DNA from: Myxococcales bacterium
GTDB taxonomy: Bacteria > Myxococcota_A > Polyangia > Polyangiales > GCA-016699535
Assembly: GCA_016699535.1 (NCBI GenBank)
Contig: CP064980.1
Span: 1 to 64,000, forward strand
Length of the DNA: 64,000 bases
Direction: 5' to 3'
Position 1 is the first letter of the stretch. Each line of letters begins with the position of its first letter. This document shows positions 47,938 through 56,265 of this stretch, piece after piece. The notes beneath the pieces are model-generated. The model was not told the DNA's origin. It searched no databases and saw nothing but the letters and a program-made list of their open reading frames with translations. The translations under genes were made by a program, and so were the position numbers.

Positions 47938-49172
47938 CGTCCGTCCTCCTCGGCGTCCGCGCGCCGTGGGCCAACGTCGGCGCCCTGACGCGGGAGCAGG
48001 CGCGGCTCGACGCGCTCGACCGCGCGCAGGAGCCGGACCTCGAGCAGCGCCTCGTCGTCGGCCTCGGCCGCGTCCATCTGCTCGGCCAGCTCGCGGGCGA
48101 GGCGAACCACCTCGCGCACCTCGCGGGACACGTTCGGTTCCCGGGCGGCGTCCTCGCTGGGGGGCGGCGGGGGGTCATCGGGCGAAACTGAGCGCCCCGA
48201 CGCGCTCGGAAACGCGTTCGGATTCGCCCGCTCAGTTTCGTTCGCGGGCACGCTGGTCACGTCGATGACGCCGGCCATCTCGGGCGTCGCTTCGCGCTGG
48301 TCCCGGAGCATCCGCGCGTAGCGCTCCTGGATGCTCTCGAGCGACAGGATGGTGCGCACCTCGGAGCGCGAGTCGGCGCCGCCGAGGATGAACGCCTTGA
48401 GCCTCGCGAGCGTGTTCACGTCGGTCGGGTTGTCGGAGCGGACGCGGCCTTCCTTCAGCGCCTTCTCGAAGCTGAGGAGGAACTCGTCGATCATCTGGAC
48501 GAGCCGGTCCTCGCCGACCGCGATGGCCTCGGCGCGCAGCTCGATGAGCTTCTCCTCGGTGCGGACCGCGACGCGCGTCGCCGTCTGCTCGCGGCGCTTC
48601 ATGCAGTTGTGGCTCTTCGCGTAGCTGGCGATCACGCTCGGGGCGACGCCGTAGCGCTCGGCGAGCTGGCGGTACGGCGGGTACACCGTCGTCGTCGCGC
48701 CGTTCTCCAGCACCTTCACCTCGCCGAACACGAGCAGCCGATCCAGCTCCTCGTAGGAGATGAGCGGCGCCTCGGCCTTGCGCGGGCGTCCCGGTCTCCG
48801 CTTCGGCTCGGGCTGCTCCGGCGTGGACGTGCTCGCCACGGACGCAGGGGGAGTCGGCCCGGGCGTCGTCGCGGCGGGTGCGGCCTCCTGGTCCTTGAGC
48901 GTGATGGGCTCGATCGGTGTGCCCGCCTGGAACGCGGCCTTCCGCTCGACGCAGCGGCTCTGCTTCGCGAACGCCGCGACGAGGCTCGGCGCCACCTTGA
49001 ACCTCTTGGCCACCTCGCGCTGCGAGGGCCAGACGCGCGTCTCCGCGCCATCGGCACCGGCGATCAGCTCGCCCTCGACCAGGAGGCGATCGACCTCGTG
49101 GTACGGCATCTTCGGCCCATCCTCGCGACGCGGGCGTCCTCCCTTTCGCTGCTCCGGTTCGCGCTTCTCCAT
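47934..49172 (-). CDS. Terminase small subunit-like protein with duplicated DNA-binding module
   Basis: 412 residues. Two related modules, YHEVDRLLVEGELIAG with VWPSQREVAKRFKVAPSLVA (about 24-80) and YEELDRLLVFGEVKVL with VYPPYRQLAERYGVAPSVIA (about 139-195), each contain a helix-turn-helix. An AT-hook-like KRRPGRPRKAE lies between them. The C-terminal half is helical, then acidic and Pro-rich. The position before the large terminase (with the integrase between) suggests the DNA-recognition subunit, but the length is unusual. A regulator is the alternative. Confidence 0.62.
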
Positions 49173-49180
49173 CTCGCTCC

Positions 49181-49972
49181 TCAGAAGCCGCTGGCGAGCA
49201 GCAGCGGGGACTGGCCGAGCATCGTCCGGAGGCGCCGCAGCACGCGGGTCCGCTGCCGCTTCAGCCGCTGGTACATCCGCTCGCGCTCGAGGTCGTCGTC
49301 GGGCGCGACGCGGTCGACGTAGCTGCGCAGCAGCTCTCGTCGCAGCACGGTGGCCGCGACCACCTCGAGGCTGCTCTGCGGGATGCCTTCCTCCGCGGCC
49401 CGCTCGAGCAGGAGCGCGAGATCGAACAGTTCCTCGTCGGTCGTCTCGAGGCGCCGAGCGTTGATGGACTCGGTGCCGAACATCGCCAGCTCGTCGGGGT
49501 CGGCGCTCGGATGCTGCTGCTCGCGCTCCTTGCGGAGGAACGCGAACACCTGGCGCTCGGTCCGCTGTCGGAGCCGCATCGCGATCCGGTCGGCGTGCTC
49601 GTCGACGGGCAGCTCGCCGAGCGCGGCTAGGAACGCGGTGATCACGACCTGGTCGAGCTCGTCGCGGGGCACGGCGTCGCTGACGAGCCGGTGCCGCAGC
49701 CTGCTCAGCATCGGGTAGTACGCGACGAGGAGCACCGAGGCCCAGAGCGCCTCGCCGCTCGCCCGGTGCTCGGAGAGCAGCGCTCGCGTGAGCGCGTCCC
49801 GCTCGGGGTAGGTGTGCTCGCGATCGTCGGCGAGCGCCGCCAGCACGGACGCGACGTCGGCATGGCCGGCGAGAGCAGCGTGTCGGGCCCGGCTCTCGTC
49901 GAAGACCCGGCGCGGCGCAGCGAGAGCGTCTCGCCGCAGCCGCTCGATGACGGTGCGGAGGGCGCTGCTCAT
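49181..49972 (-). CDS. Sigma-70-like phage protein 1
   Basis: 263 residues. A region-2-like helix pair, LLVAYYPMLSRLRHRLVSDA and DELDQVVITAFLAAL, is followed by IAMRLRQRTERQVFAFLRKE. The C-terminus SSLEVVAATVLRRELLRSYV and YQRLKRQRTRVLRRLRTML looks like a recognition helix. It resembles the protein at 60444-61283 in length and domain order, so the two are likely paralogues. It could redirect RNA polymerase to class 2 motifs (inference). It overlaps the nuclease gene by ATGA. Confidence 0.6.
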   Translation of the reverse strand: MSSALRTVIERLRRDALAAPRRVFDESRARHAALAGHADVASVLAALADDREHTYPERDALTRALLSEHRASGEALWASVLLVAYYPMLSRLRHRLVSDAVPRDELDQVVITAFLAALGELPVDEHADRIAMRLRQRTERQVFAFLRKEREQQHPSADPDELAMFGTESINARRLETTDEELFDLALLLERAAEEGIPQSSLEVVAATVLRRELLRSYVDRVAPDDDLERERMYQRLKRQRTRVLRRLRTMLGQSPLLLASGF

Positions 49973-50307
49973 CGGTCCCGCCGTTCCCACCACTCGCGGA
50001 CGAGCTCGAGGAAGTCCTCGAGCTGCATCGTGACGAGCGGCGTCGCGTGGTCGTCCTTGCAGACGGCGATGGGCCAGCGCCCGGGCGGGCAGGCGTCGAG
50101 CGCCTGCCTCATCGCCGCGCGCACGTTGGTGCGGTGGTGGTGCTTCGCCTCGACCCAGAAGCACGGGACCTCGACGTCCGAGGCCTCCTCGCCCGAGCGG
50201 CACTGGAGCCCGCGACGGATGCCGGCGTCGGGCATCACCTCGCGGAAGCGGTGCACCAGCTCGCGCTCGAACGCCGCGCCCTTCCTGCGGGAGTGTGCGC
50301 CGCTCAT
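49969..50307 (-). CDS. PD-(D/E)XK nuclease, Holliday-junction-resolvase-like
   Basis: 112 residues. Its start, SRRKGAAFERELVHRFREVM, continues with GEEASDVEVPCFWVEAKHHH. This is the E...D...E-x-K pattern of small RecU/VRR-like endonucleases. It may cut recombination junctions or help packaging. ATG 50307 overlaps the exonuclease stop (ATGA). Confidence 0.7.
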   Translation of the reverse strand: MSGAHSRRKGAAFERELVHRFREVMPDAGIRRGLQCRSGEEASDVEVPCFWVEAKHHHRTNVRAAMRQALDACPPGRWPIAVCKDDHATPLVTMQLEDFLELVREWWERRDR

Positions 50308-51437
50308 GCGAGCACCTCCGTCTCGAAGCGAACCGGGATGCCGCGACGCTTCGCGTACTCGACCTCGCGCTTCATGCCGGCCGTGACGCGACCGCCGAAC
50401 ACGCGAACCTCGTCGCAGGTGTCGACCAGCTCGAGGCAGAAGCGCAGCGCCTGCTCTCGCTCCGTCGCCTCGTCGAGGAGCTGCGGCAGGTAGAGGTGCG
50501 GCGCGACGGGCATCACCCCGAGCGCGACGAGCTGGCGGCTGAGGCCGCGGACGCGCTCGACGTTGCCGGCCGGATCGTCGGCGAACGGGTGGCAGACGTA
50601 GACGCGCCGGAGCCGGCTGCGTTCGAGGCGACGGCGCCTCACCAGCTCGGCGGCGAGGTAGTGCAGCCCGTCGAGCAGCTCGGCGTAGGCCTCGCTCGGG
50701 TAGTCGCGCCCGTCGTCGACGCGCCACGGGCCGTACTGCCTGCGTCCCTGCTCGAGGCGCGAGAGCAGCGCATCGAACAGCTCTCGCTCGTCGCCGACGA
50801 GACCCGCGAGGCGACCACCGAGTCGCATGCGCTCGGAGAGCCTGCGTGCGACCTCGAGCGCGCACCTCGCATCGGCGAGCGCGCGATGCGGTCTCGGGCG
50901 GTCGAGCCCGAAGTAGGTCGCGAGCGAGTCGAGGGAGAGCGACGACAGCTCGCCGCCGGCGACGAGCGGCCACGCGAGGCTCGCGGTGTCGAGGCGGTGG
51001 TAGTCGACGCGCGGAAGCGCGAGCCCCGCTCGGCGGTAGCCGGCCTCGAGGAAGGCCCAGTCGAAGCCGACGTTGTGGCCGGCGACGAGTGCGCCTTCGA
51101 GGAGCGGCGCGACGGCGAGCAGCGCCTCCCGCAGCGACACCGCGTTCGTCCACGCGGCCTTCGAGAACCCGCAGATGGCGAGCGCCTCGGGCTGCGCGTC
51201 GTCGAGCCGCTCGGGGGTGACGAGCGTCTGGTACTCGGCGAGCACCTCGAGGGTGCGCGCATCCACGCGCAGCACCGCGACCTCGACGATGTCGTGTCGG
51301 GAGGGATCGAGGCCCGTGGTCTCGAGGTCGACGAAGGCCAACGCCTTGAGCGGCACGGGCACGTCCGAGCGCAGGACGTCGCGGCGAAGAACGAGCGCGG
51401 GAGCGTCGCGCTCCGGGAGGTTGAGCGCGGGCAGCAT
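50304..51437 (-). CDS. DEDDh exonuclease fused to a helical linker and DUF4406-like domain
   Basis: 377 residues. Domain 1 (30-200) has the DEDDh set FVDLETTGLDPSRHDIVEVA, GHNVGFDWAFLEAGY and HRALADARCALEVA. Domain 2 (~220-265) holds LLSRLEQGRRQYGPWRVDDG and EAYAELLDGLHYLAAELVRR, a helical hairpin reminiscent of MazG-like pyrophosphatases (uncertain). Domain 3 (~270-377), VYVCHPFADDPAGNVERV with VFGGRVTAGMKREVEYAKRR, is a nucleoside-deoxyribosyltransferase-like DUF4406 fold. The start overlaps the previous stop (TGATG). The fusion links DNA degradation to nucleotide handling. Confidence 0.72.
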   Translation of the reverse strand: MLPALNLPERDAPALVLRRDVLRSDVPVPLKALAFVDLETTGLDPSRHDIVEVAVLRVDARTLEVLAEYQTLVTPERLDDAQPEALAICGFSKAAWTNAVSLREALLAVAPLLEGALVAGHNVGFDWAFLEAGYRRAGLALPRVDYHRLDTASLAWPLVAGGELSSLSLDSLATYFGLDRPRPHRALADARCALEVARRLSERMRLGGRLAGLVGDERELFDALLSRLEQGRRQYGPWRVDDGRDYPSEAYAELLDGLHYLAAELVRRRRLERSRLRRVYVCHPFADDPAGNVERVRGLSRQLVALGVMPVAPHLYLPQLLDEATEREQALRFCLELVDTCDEVRVFGGRVTAGMKREVEYAKRRGIPVRFETEVLA

Positions 51438-52618
51438 CACGCCACCTCCTTCGCCCAGAAGCGCGGCGAGTGCGTCTTGTCGGCGTGCGCTTCGAGCTCG
51501 GCCTTCAGCAGCGAGACGCGCGGCTTGTCGAGCTTCTTGCCGAGGCTCTTGAGGAGCGCGTCGAGGGCCTTCTTGTCGATGGCCCCGAGCTTCTCGAGCA
51601 GCTCGTCGCGCGTGAGCCCGGTCGCGTCGCCGAGCAGCGTGAGCGTCGGCTCGATCGGGTAGTCGAGGCTCGTCGTCGCGTACATCCGGTAGCGGACGCC
51701 GCCGAGGACGAGCTGGTCCTGCTCCTTGAGGTGCGCCTTGAGGATGTCCTCCAGCTCCTCCTTGCGCGCGTAGAGCGCCTTCGCGAGTCGGGCGACCTCC
51801 TCGCGCTCGCGAGCGACGGCCTCGAGATCGGCGAGGTCCTCGCAGAGGAACTCGCGCTTGCCGGCGAGCGCGTCGGCGTAGGCCGGGCAGTGCTGGCGGT
51901 GGTCGCAGTAGGAGCAGTTCGCGTTGAGGCGAGCCGGGTACTCCTTCGCGGTCTCGGTCTGCCGCCCGAGCGTCTCGACGTAGGCGAGCGCGTCGGCGAG
52001 CTGCTCCGCGGTGCGCGTCGTCTGCTGGCGGATGCCGTGCCGCAGCATCCAGAACGTGAGCTTCACCTTCTTCGCCCACGGCCAGAGGCGCTGCGCGGCG
52101 ACGTGGTAGAGGCTCAGCTGCAGCGAGGTGTCGACCTCGTCGCGCATGAACAGCTGGCGGTTGGTCTTGTAGTCGATGACCTCGACGGTCTCGTCGTCGA
52201 CCCAGTCGACGCGATCGATGAAGCCGAGCACCGTGAAGGGCCCGACCGGGAGCCGGAACTCCTTCTCGATGGCGAGGACGTCGCGGTGGTCGACGACGCC
52301 CTGCTCGCGAACGAAGTCGCGGAGGATCTTCAGGCCCTCCTCGAAGACGTCGACGCCGGTGAGCCCCTCGGCGGTCCAGGCCTCGCGGTAGACCTCGAGC
52401 GCGCGCTCCTCGGAGAGCGGGCCGGTGCGCTCGTCGTCGAGCACCTCCTTGATGAGCCGCTCGAGGACGGCGTGCACCAGCTTGCCGAAGCGGAGCGGGA
52501 GCCCGGGCTCGGCCTGGCGCTTCTCGATGTAGTGCAGCCGGTAGCTGAGCGGGCACTGCTCGAAGCGACTGAGTCGCGAGTACGAGAGATGGGCGTTGCG
52601 GAACGGTTCCGTGGTCAT
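51437..52618 (-). CDS. RecB/Cas4-like PD-(D/E)XK nuclease with Fe-S cysteines
   Basis: 393 residues. LSYSRLSRFEQCPLSYRL supplies a first Cys. FGKLVHAVLERL, GFIDRVDWVDDETVEVIDYK (D...E-x-K-like) and LQLSLYHVAAQR form the nuclease core. The Cys cluster CSYCDHRQHC completes an iron-sulfur pocket as in AddB/Cas4 proteins. It probably works with recombination proteins in replication. It overlaps the downstream exonuclease by TGATG and the upstream gene by ATGA. Confidence 0.78.
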   Translation of the reverse strand: MTTEPFRNAHLSYSRLSRFEQCPLSYRLHYIEKRQAEPGLPLRFGKLVHAVLERLIKEVLDDERTGPLSEERALEVYREAWTAEGLTGVDVFEEGLKILRDFVREQGVVDHRDVLAIEKEFRLPVGPFTVLGFIDRVDWVDDETVEVIDYKTNRQLFMRDEVDTSLQLSLYHVAAQRLWPWAKKVKLTFWMLRHGIRQQTTRTAEQLADALAYVETLGRQTETAKEYPARLNANCSYCDHRQHCPAYADALAGKREFLCEDLADLEAVAREREEVARLAKALYARKEELEDILKAHLKEQDQLVLGGVRYRMYATTSLDYPIEPTLTLLGDATGLTRDELLEKLGAIDKKALDALLKSLGKKLDKPRVSLLKAELEAHADKTHSPRFWAKEVA

Positions 52619-53247
52619 GAGCGCTTCTCCGGGCGCTCCGGGCGCTCATGGTTGGGGGTCTTCTCGAACGCGACGACGTGCGAGCCGGGGAACACCGAGA
52701 GCACGCGCATCACCGTCGCGGCGTGCTCGGGCGTGATCTCCTTGCGGGGCTTGCCGGTGTACGCGGGCACCAGCCACAGCTCGCCGTAGGTGTCCGAGTG
52801 CAGCTGCACCTCGACGCCGAGCGCCTTGAAGCTCTCGATGTCCTCCGTCGTGAAGCCGCGGAGCTGGTCGACATCGATGGTCGGCTCGGACGCGGGCCTC
52901 GCGGGCGCAGCGGTCATCGCCGACGCGGCGGGCTTCGGCTTCGGCGGCTCCTCCGGGAGCGCGACGGGGTTGCCGAACAGGTCGCGTGCGATCGAGGGAG
53001 GCTTCGGCGGCTCGACGACCACCGGCGTGGCGGCGACGACGGGTAGAGCGCGCTTGTTCGGTCCGTTGTGCTTCTGCCACTCGGTGCAGACGAACTCGTC
53101 CGGCAGCGCGCACGTGCCGCCCTGCTGGAAGTGGAGGCAGCGCTTGCCCTCGCCCCGCGTGTACTTCTCGCAGGTGATGCCGGGCGGGCGTTCCGCTGCC
53201 GGCGTGGGCGGCGGCGGTGCCGATCTGATGAGGTCCTTGAGTGCCAT
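52615..53247 (-). CDS. Cys-containing phage hypothetical protein
   Basis: 210 residues. The N-terminal CEKYTRGEGKRCLHFQQGG continues to GTCALPDEFVCTEWQKHNG, a four-Cys cluster. A Pro-rich linker follows, then a C-terminal region with GFTTEDIESFKALGVEVQL and YGELWLVPAYTG. Not recognised. It lies upstream of the Fe-S nuclease (ATGA overlap), so it may be a partner of it. Confidence 0.6.
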   Translation of the reverse strand: MALKDLIRSAPPPPTPAAERPPGITCEKYTRGEGKRCLHFQQGGTCALPDEFVCTEWQKHNGPNKRALPVVAATPVVVEPPKPPSIARDLFGNPVALPEEPPKPKPAASAMTAAPARPASEPTIDVDQLRGFTTEDIESFKALGVEVQLHSDTYGELWLVPAYTGKPRKEITPEHAATVMRVLSVFPGSHVVAFEKTPNHERPERPEKRS

Positions 53248-53284
53248 CGCGTTCCTGGCCGGCGCGTTCGGGGCGCCGGTGGGT

Positions 53285-53317
53285 GGGAAACGCGGGCTCG
53301 CTCAGCGAGATGGGACA
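53285..53317 (-). promoter_or_regulatory. Class 2 phage motif, before the Cys-containing gene
   Basis: Minus strand: TGTCCC, 21-base spacer with a CTCGCTGAGCGAG hairpin, then TTTCCC, which differs by one base from TTTGCC. It overlaps the end of the gene at 53302-53829 and precedes the nuclease transcript. Confidence 0.55.
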
Positions 53318-53829
53318 GGCGCGGGATGACTCCCGACGAACTTGTGCGCCGAGGGGACGTGGACGATGACGGTGCGGCGCCGGTCCTCCTCGGGCCCGAA
53401 CCGCATGCGCTCCGACCGGGCGTGGACGACCTCTCGGAAGTGCACCCAGCCGAAGTGGAAGAGGCTCCGCATCGTGCGCGCGGGGCACGTCGGGCGCTTC
53501 GCCTGGTGCAGCGTCTTGGCGATCGACTCGAGGTGCAGCGCCACGAAGCCGTTGTCGCCGTGGGCGAAGTCGGCTCCGTCCTTCAGCGTGCCGTCCTCGA
53601 TCGCCAAGAGGATGGCCAGCACCAGCTCAGGGAAGGCGTGCCGCTTGTCCTCGGCACTCCTGCGCTCCTGGCTCATCGAGCGCATCAGGCGTGACGAGGA
53701 CGCGCGCGAGAGCAGCCCCGCGCGCGTGAGCCGCGCAGCGAGGCGCTGGAACTCGAGGATGAGCGCGTCGCGCTCCTCCTTCGTGGGGAACGGGACGGGG
53801 GCATCGTCGGTGGTGGTGGTGTCGTTCAT
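53302..53829 (-). CDS. Hypothetical protein, first leftward phage gene
   Basis: 175 residues from ATG 53829 (MNDTTTTDDAPVPF). Helical: LILEFQRLAARLTRAGLLSR, RHAFPELVLAILLAIEDG and FGWVHFREVVHARSERM. No family recognised. It lies immediately behind a class 2 motif and is the first gene of the leftward phage block, where an early regulator or replication protein would be expected. A longer in-frame start would run into the motif. Confidence 0.6.
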   Translation of the reverse strand: MNDTTTTDDAPVPFPTKEERDALILEFQRLAARLTRAGLLSRASSSRLMRSMSQERRSAEDKRHAFPELVLAILLAIEDGTLKDGADFAHGDNGFVALHLESIAKTLHQAKRPTCPARTMRSLFHFGWVHFREVVHARSERMRFGPEEDRRRTVIVHVPSAHKFVGSHPAPVPSR

Positions 53830-53833
53830 GGGG

Positions 53834-53866
53834 GGCAAACGCGGCCCCGAACGACGACCTGGGACA
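53834..53866 (-). promoter_or_regulatory. Class 2 phage motif, first of the leftward block
   Basis: Minus strand: TGTCCC, 21-base spacer, TTTGCC, then CCCC directly before ATG 53829. With so little space, a ribosome site is not evident, so the motif may itself lie in the untranslated leader. Confidence 0.58.
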
Positions 53867-54340
53867 CAGCGCGGAATGCCGGACGGGATGGCAGCGGCTC
53901 GGCTGACCACGAGCCCTGTCCGCCAGCATGTTTCCCGAGTTACGACGGCAGGTTGCGTGCGTTTTGGACAGCGGACGCCGTCCAGCGGGTAGCACCACAC
54001 GCGCATCGCGAGATTTCTTTCGGTGCCTCGAAGGCTCGAAGGCGCCCTCAAAGAAATCGCGAAGTGCTCTTGAGTAGACCTACTCGAAGAAAGCTGTCCA
54101 GAGAGAGAAGAGATATCTAACTATTGAAGAAGAGAAGGGAAGAGGCTGGACAGAGCAGGTGTCCTGGCCAGACCCGCAGCCGGCAGCGCGTCCGGCATGT
54201 TCGAGTGCTGTCCCGGCGCCATCAACCTCCAGCGTCCCGCTGTGACGACCCCGGTGGCGCGGAGGGCCTCGCCTCACCAACTTGCCCGTCCCAGTTCCCG
54301 TGTCGCGCAGCGCCTGCGCTTCGGCGGTCAGGTGAGAGCC
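53867..54340. other. AT-richer junction between phage genes and efflux operon
   Basis: No credible gene. The part near 54080-54140 is clearly less GC-rich. Inverted repeats: CGCGAGATTTCTTT (54007-54020) with AAAGAAATCGCG (54050-54061), a GAGTAG/CTACTC pair (54072-54085), and CTGTCCAG (54094-54101) with CTGGACAG (54146-54153). On the minus strand TAGATAT near 54112-54118 could be a -10 box for the leftward genes. It may hold operators, an origin or an attachment site. Confidence 0.45.
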
Positions 54341-55051
54341 TCATGGCGCGGCAGCCGGCACCGGGCGCTCCTGTTGATGGGGGCGGATCCGCCCATCCTC
54401 CATCTCGTAGAGCACATCGAACACCTCGAGCGCTCGGTGGTCGTGGGTGACCACCAAGACCGCAGCGCCGCGGTCGTGCGCGACTTTTCGGAATAGCTCC
54501 ATGACGCTTCGGCTGCGAACGCTGTCGAGTGCGGCGGTCGGTTCGTCCGCGAGGATCAGCGAAGGTTCGTTCGCCAAGGCTCTAGCGATGGCCACGCGCT
54601 GCTGCTCGCCGCCGCTGAGCATCTCGGGGTACGAGCGCTCCCGTCCGGCAACATCGAGGTACTCGAGCAGCTCACGAGCACGCTTTCTGCCATCGCTCTT
54701 GCCACCGAACTCGCAGGCGATCTCCACGTTCTCCCTCGCCGTGAGGAACGACGTGAGATTCGCCTTCTGGAACACGAAGCCAAGGTGACGCCTGCGCAGC
54801 GCGGCAAGGTCTGCCAGCGGAACGCCGTCCTTCACGACGAGGCGCCCCCCGAAAAACACCTCACCCGTATCGGCCGGCGAGACGAAGCCCAAGGCCTTGA
54901 TGAGGGTGGACTTGCCTGAACCGCTCGGCCCAAGCAATGCGGCGACCGTCCCGCGGGCGATCGTCAGGCTGACGTGGTCCAAAGCCTTCACCGCGGCCGG
55001 CCCAGTTCCGTACGTTTTGCTCAGGTCCACGGCGCGGACTGCGTCTTCCAT
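54341..55051 (-). CDS. ABC exporter ATPase (MacB/LolD type)
   Basis: 236 residues. Walker A GPSGSGKST (residues ~41-49), signature LSGGEQQRVAIARALANEP, Walker B LILADEPTAALDS and switch VVTHDH. It is close to the LolD/MacB ATPase group that powers efflux with FtsX-like permeases. It is the last gene of the operon, two bases after the permease stop. It acts at the inner membrane with the two upstream proteins. Confidence 0.9.
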   Translation of the reverse strand: MEDAVRAVDLSKTYGTGPAAVKALDHVSLTIARGTVAALLGPSGSGKSTLIKALGFVSPADTGEVFFGGRLVVKDGVPLADLAALRRRHLGFVFQKANLTSFLTARENVEIACEFGGKSDGRKRARELLEYLDVAGRERSYPEMLSGGEQQRVAIARALANEPSLILADEPTAALDSVRSRSVMELFRKVAHDRGAAVLVVTHDHRALEVFDVLYEMEDGRIRPHQQERPVPAAAP

Positions 55052-55053
55052 CG

Positions 55054-56265
55054 TCAGCCCTCCAGCGCGGTCGACGGGTCGATGCGCATCACGTGCGTGA
55101 GACCGAGGATGCTGGCGAGGGTGACGATGCCCATCGTCGCGACCGGCGCCACGAGCGAGATGGTCTCCGTGATGAGAACCCGACGAGGGAACATCGGGAA
55201 GACAAGCTCGCCCATCGCGAAGGCAACCGCATAGCCCAGCGCACCCAGCAGCCACGCCTGCTGCAGGATCAGGCCAAGGAGGCGGGTTCGCGGCGCACCC
55301 ATGAGCTTGAGCACGGCGAGATCGTGCGTCTTCTCGAGCGTGAGGTTGTACATGACCATCATGATGATCACGGCAGCCGTGAGTGTGAGGATCACGGTGA
55401 AGAGCCCGATCTGCATCCGTGCGCGCTGGACGACGCCACCGAGGAGCAGTGCCTCCTCCTCGTCCTGCGAGTAGACGCTGACGTCGCCCCAGCTCCGCAT
55501 GACCTCCCGCACTTCGGCGATCCGATGCGGGTCCGCTTGGACAAGCACCGCAGCCACGGGGGGCGAAGCAAGCGCAGGCGCACGCCAGCGCGAATCGGTC
55601 GCGAGGTCCTCGAGAGCGGGCTGCCCGCGGCCGAGGTCCGTGCGGCGCAAGCGTGCCACCACGCGCTGACGTTCGAGCACCGCCGCCTCAGCAGGCTGGT
55701 CGAAGGCGATGAGCTCGGCATCCGCGACGCTCACGAAGGCGACGGATTCGCCACCGGAGGTAAGTGCGTTCTTCGTGAGCCCCACCACACGGTACTGCTC
55801 GCCTGCGAGTGCGAGCGACTCCCCGATGCCGAGCCCGAGGGAGGCGTCGACGATCATCTCTCCGTGCGGTTGCTGCAAACGTCGCCCACGCACGAGCGGC
55901 AACGAGCGTCCCGGATCGTCTGGCCAGCCGAGCCCGACGAGGGCGATGCGCATGACGGCGCCGCGGTGCTCTCGCTGAATGAGCTGATATGTGTACGGCC
56001 GTGCTGTGCGCACACCGGGCACTGCCGCGGCTCGTGCCTCGACGCTTGGGTCGAGCCGCGAACCTTCCGCGAACGGTCCACGAGTGTCGCGCTGGACGAG
56101 CCACAGGTCGGCGTGCATCGCGCGGGTCAGGATCGTCGCGTCATCCACCATTCCCGCGTAGATGCCTTGCATCGCGACGACGACGCTGAGGAGAAGGCCA
56201 AGCCCAGCGGCTGTGCCGACGAACCGGGCGAGGTGCCTGCGGACGTCTCGGAGCGCCAGGTTCAC
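55054..56265 (-). CDS. FtsX-like ABC permease (MacB type)
   Basis: 403 residues. There is one membrane helix at the N-terminus (FVGTAAGLGLLLSVVVAM), a large periplasmic domain, and three more helices near the C-terminus, including LTLTAAVIIMMVMYNLTLEK and LLGALGYAVAFAMGELVFPM. The cytoplasmic coupling stretch KTHDLAVLKLMGAPRTRLLG is typical. GTG 56265 overlaps the adaptor stop (GTGA). Confidence 0.85.
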   Translation of the reverse strand: MNLALRDVRRHLARFVGTAAGLGLLLSVVVAMQGIYAGMVDDATILTRAMHADLWLVQRDTRGPFAEGSRLDPSVEARAAAVPGVRTARPYTYQLIQREHRGAVMRIALVGLGWPDDPGRSLPLVRGRRLQQPHGEMIVDASLGLGIGESLALAGEQYRVVGLTKNALTSGGESVAFVSVADAELIAFDQPAEAAVLERQRVVARLRRTDLGRGQPALEDLATDSRWRAPALASPPVAAVLVQADPHRIAEVREVMRSWGDVSVYSQDEEEALLLGGVVQRARMQIGLFTVILTLTAAVIIMMVMYNLTLEKTHDLAVLKLMGAPRTRLLGLILQQAWLLGALGYAVAFAMGELVFPMFPRRVLITETISLVAPVATMGIVTLASILGLTHVMRIDPSTALEG

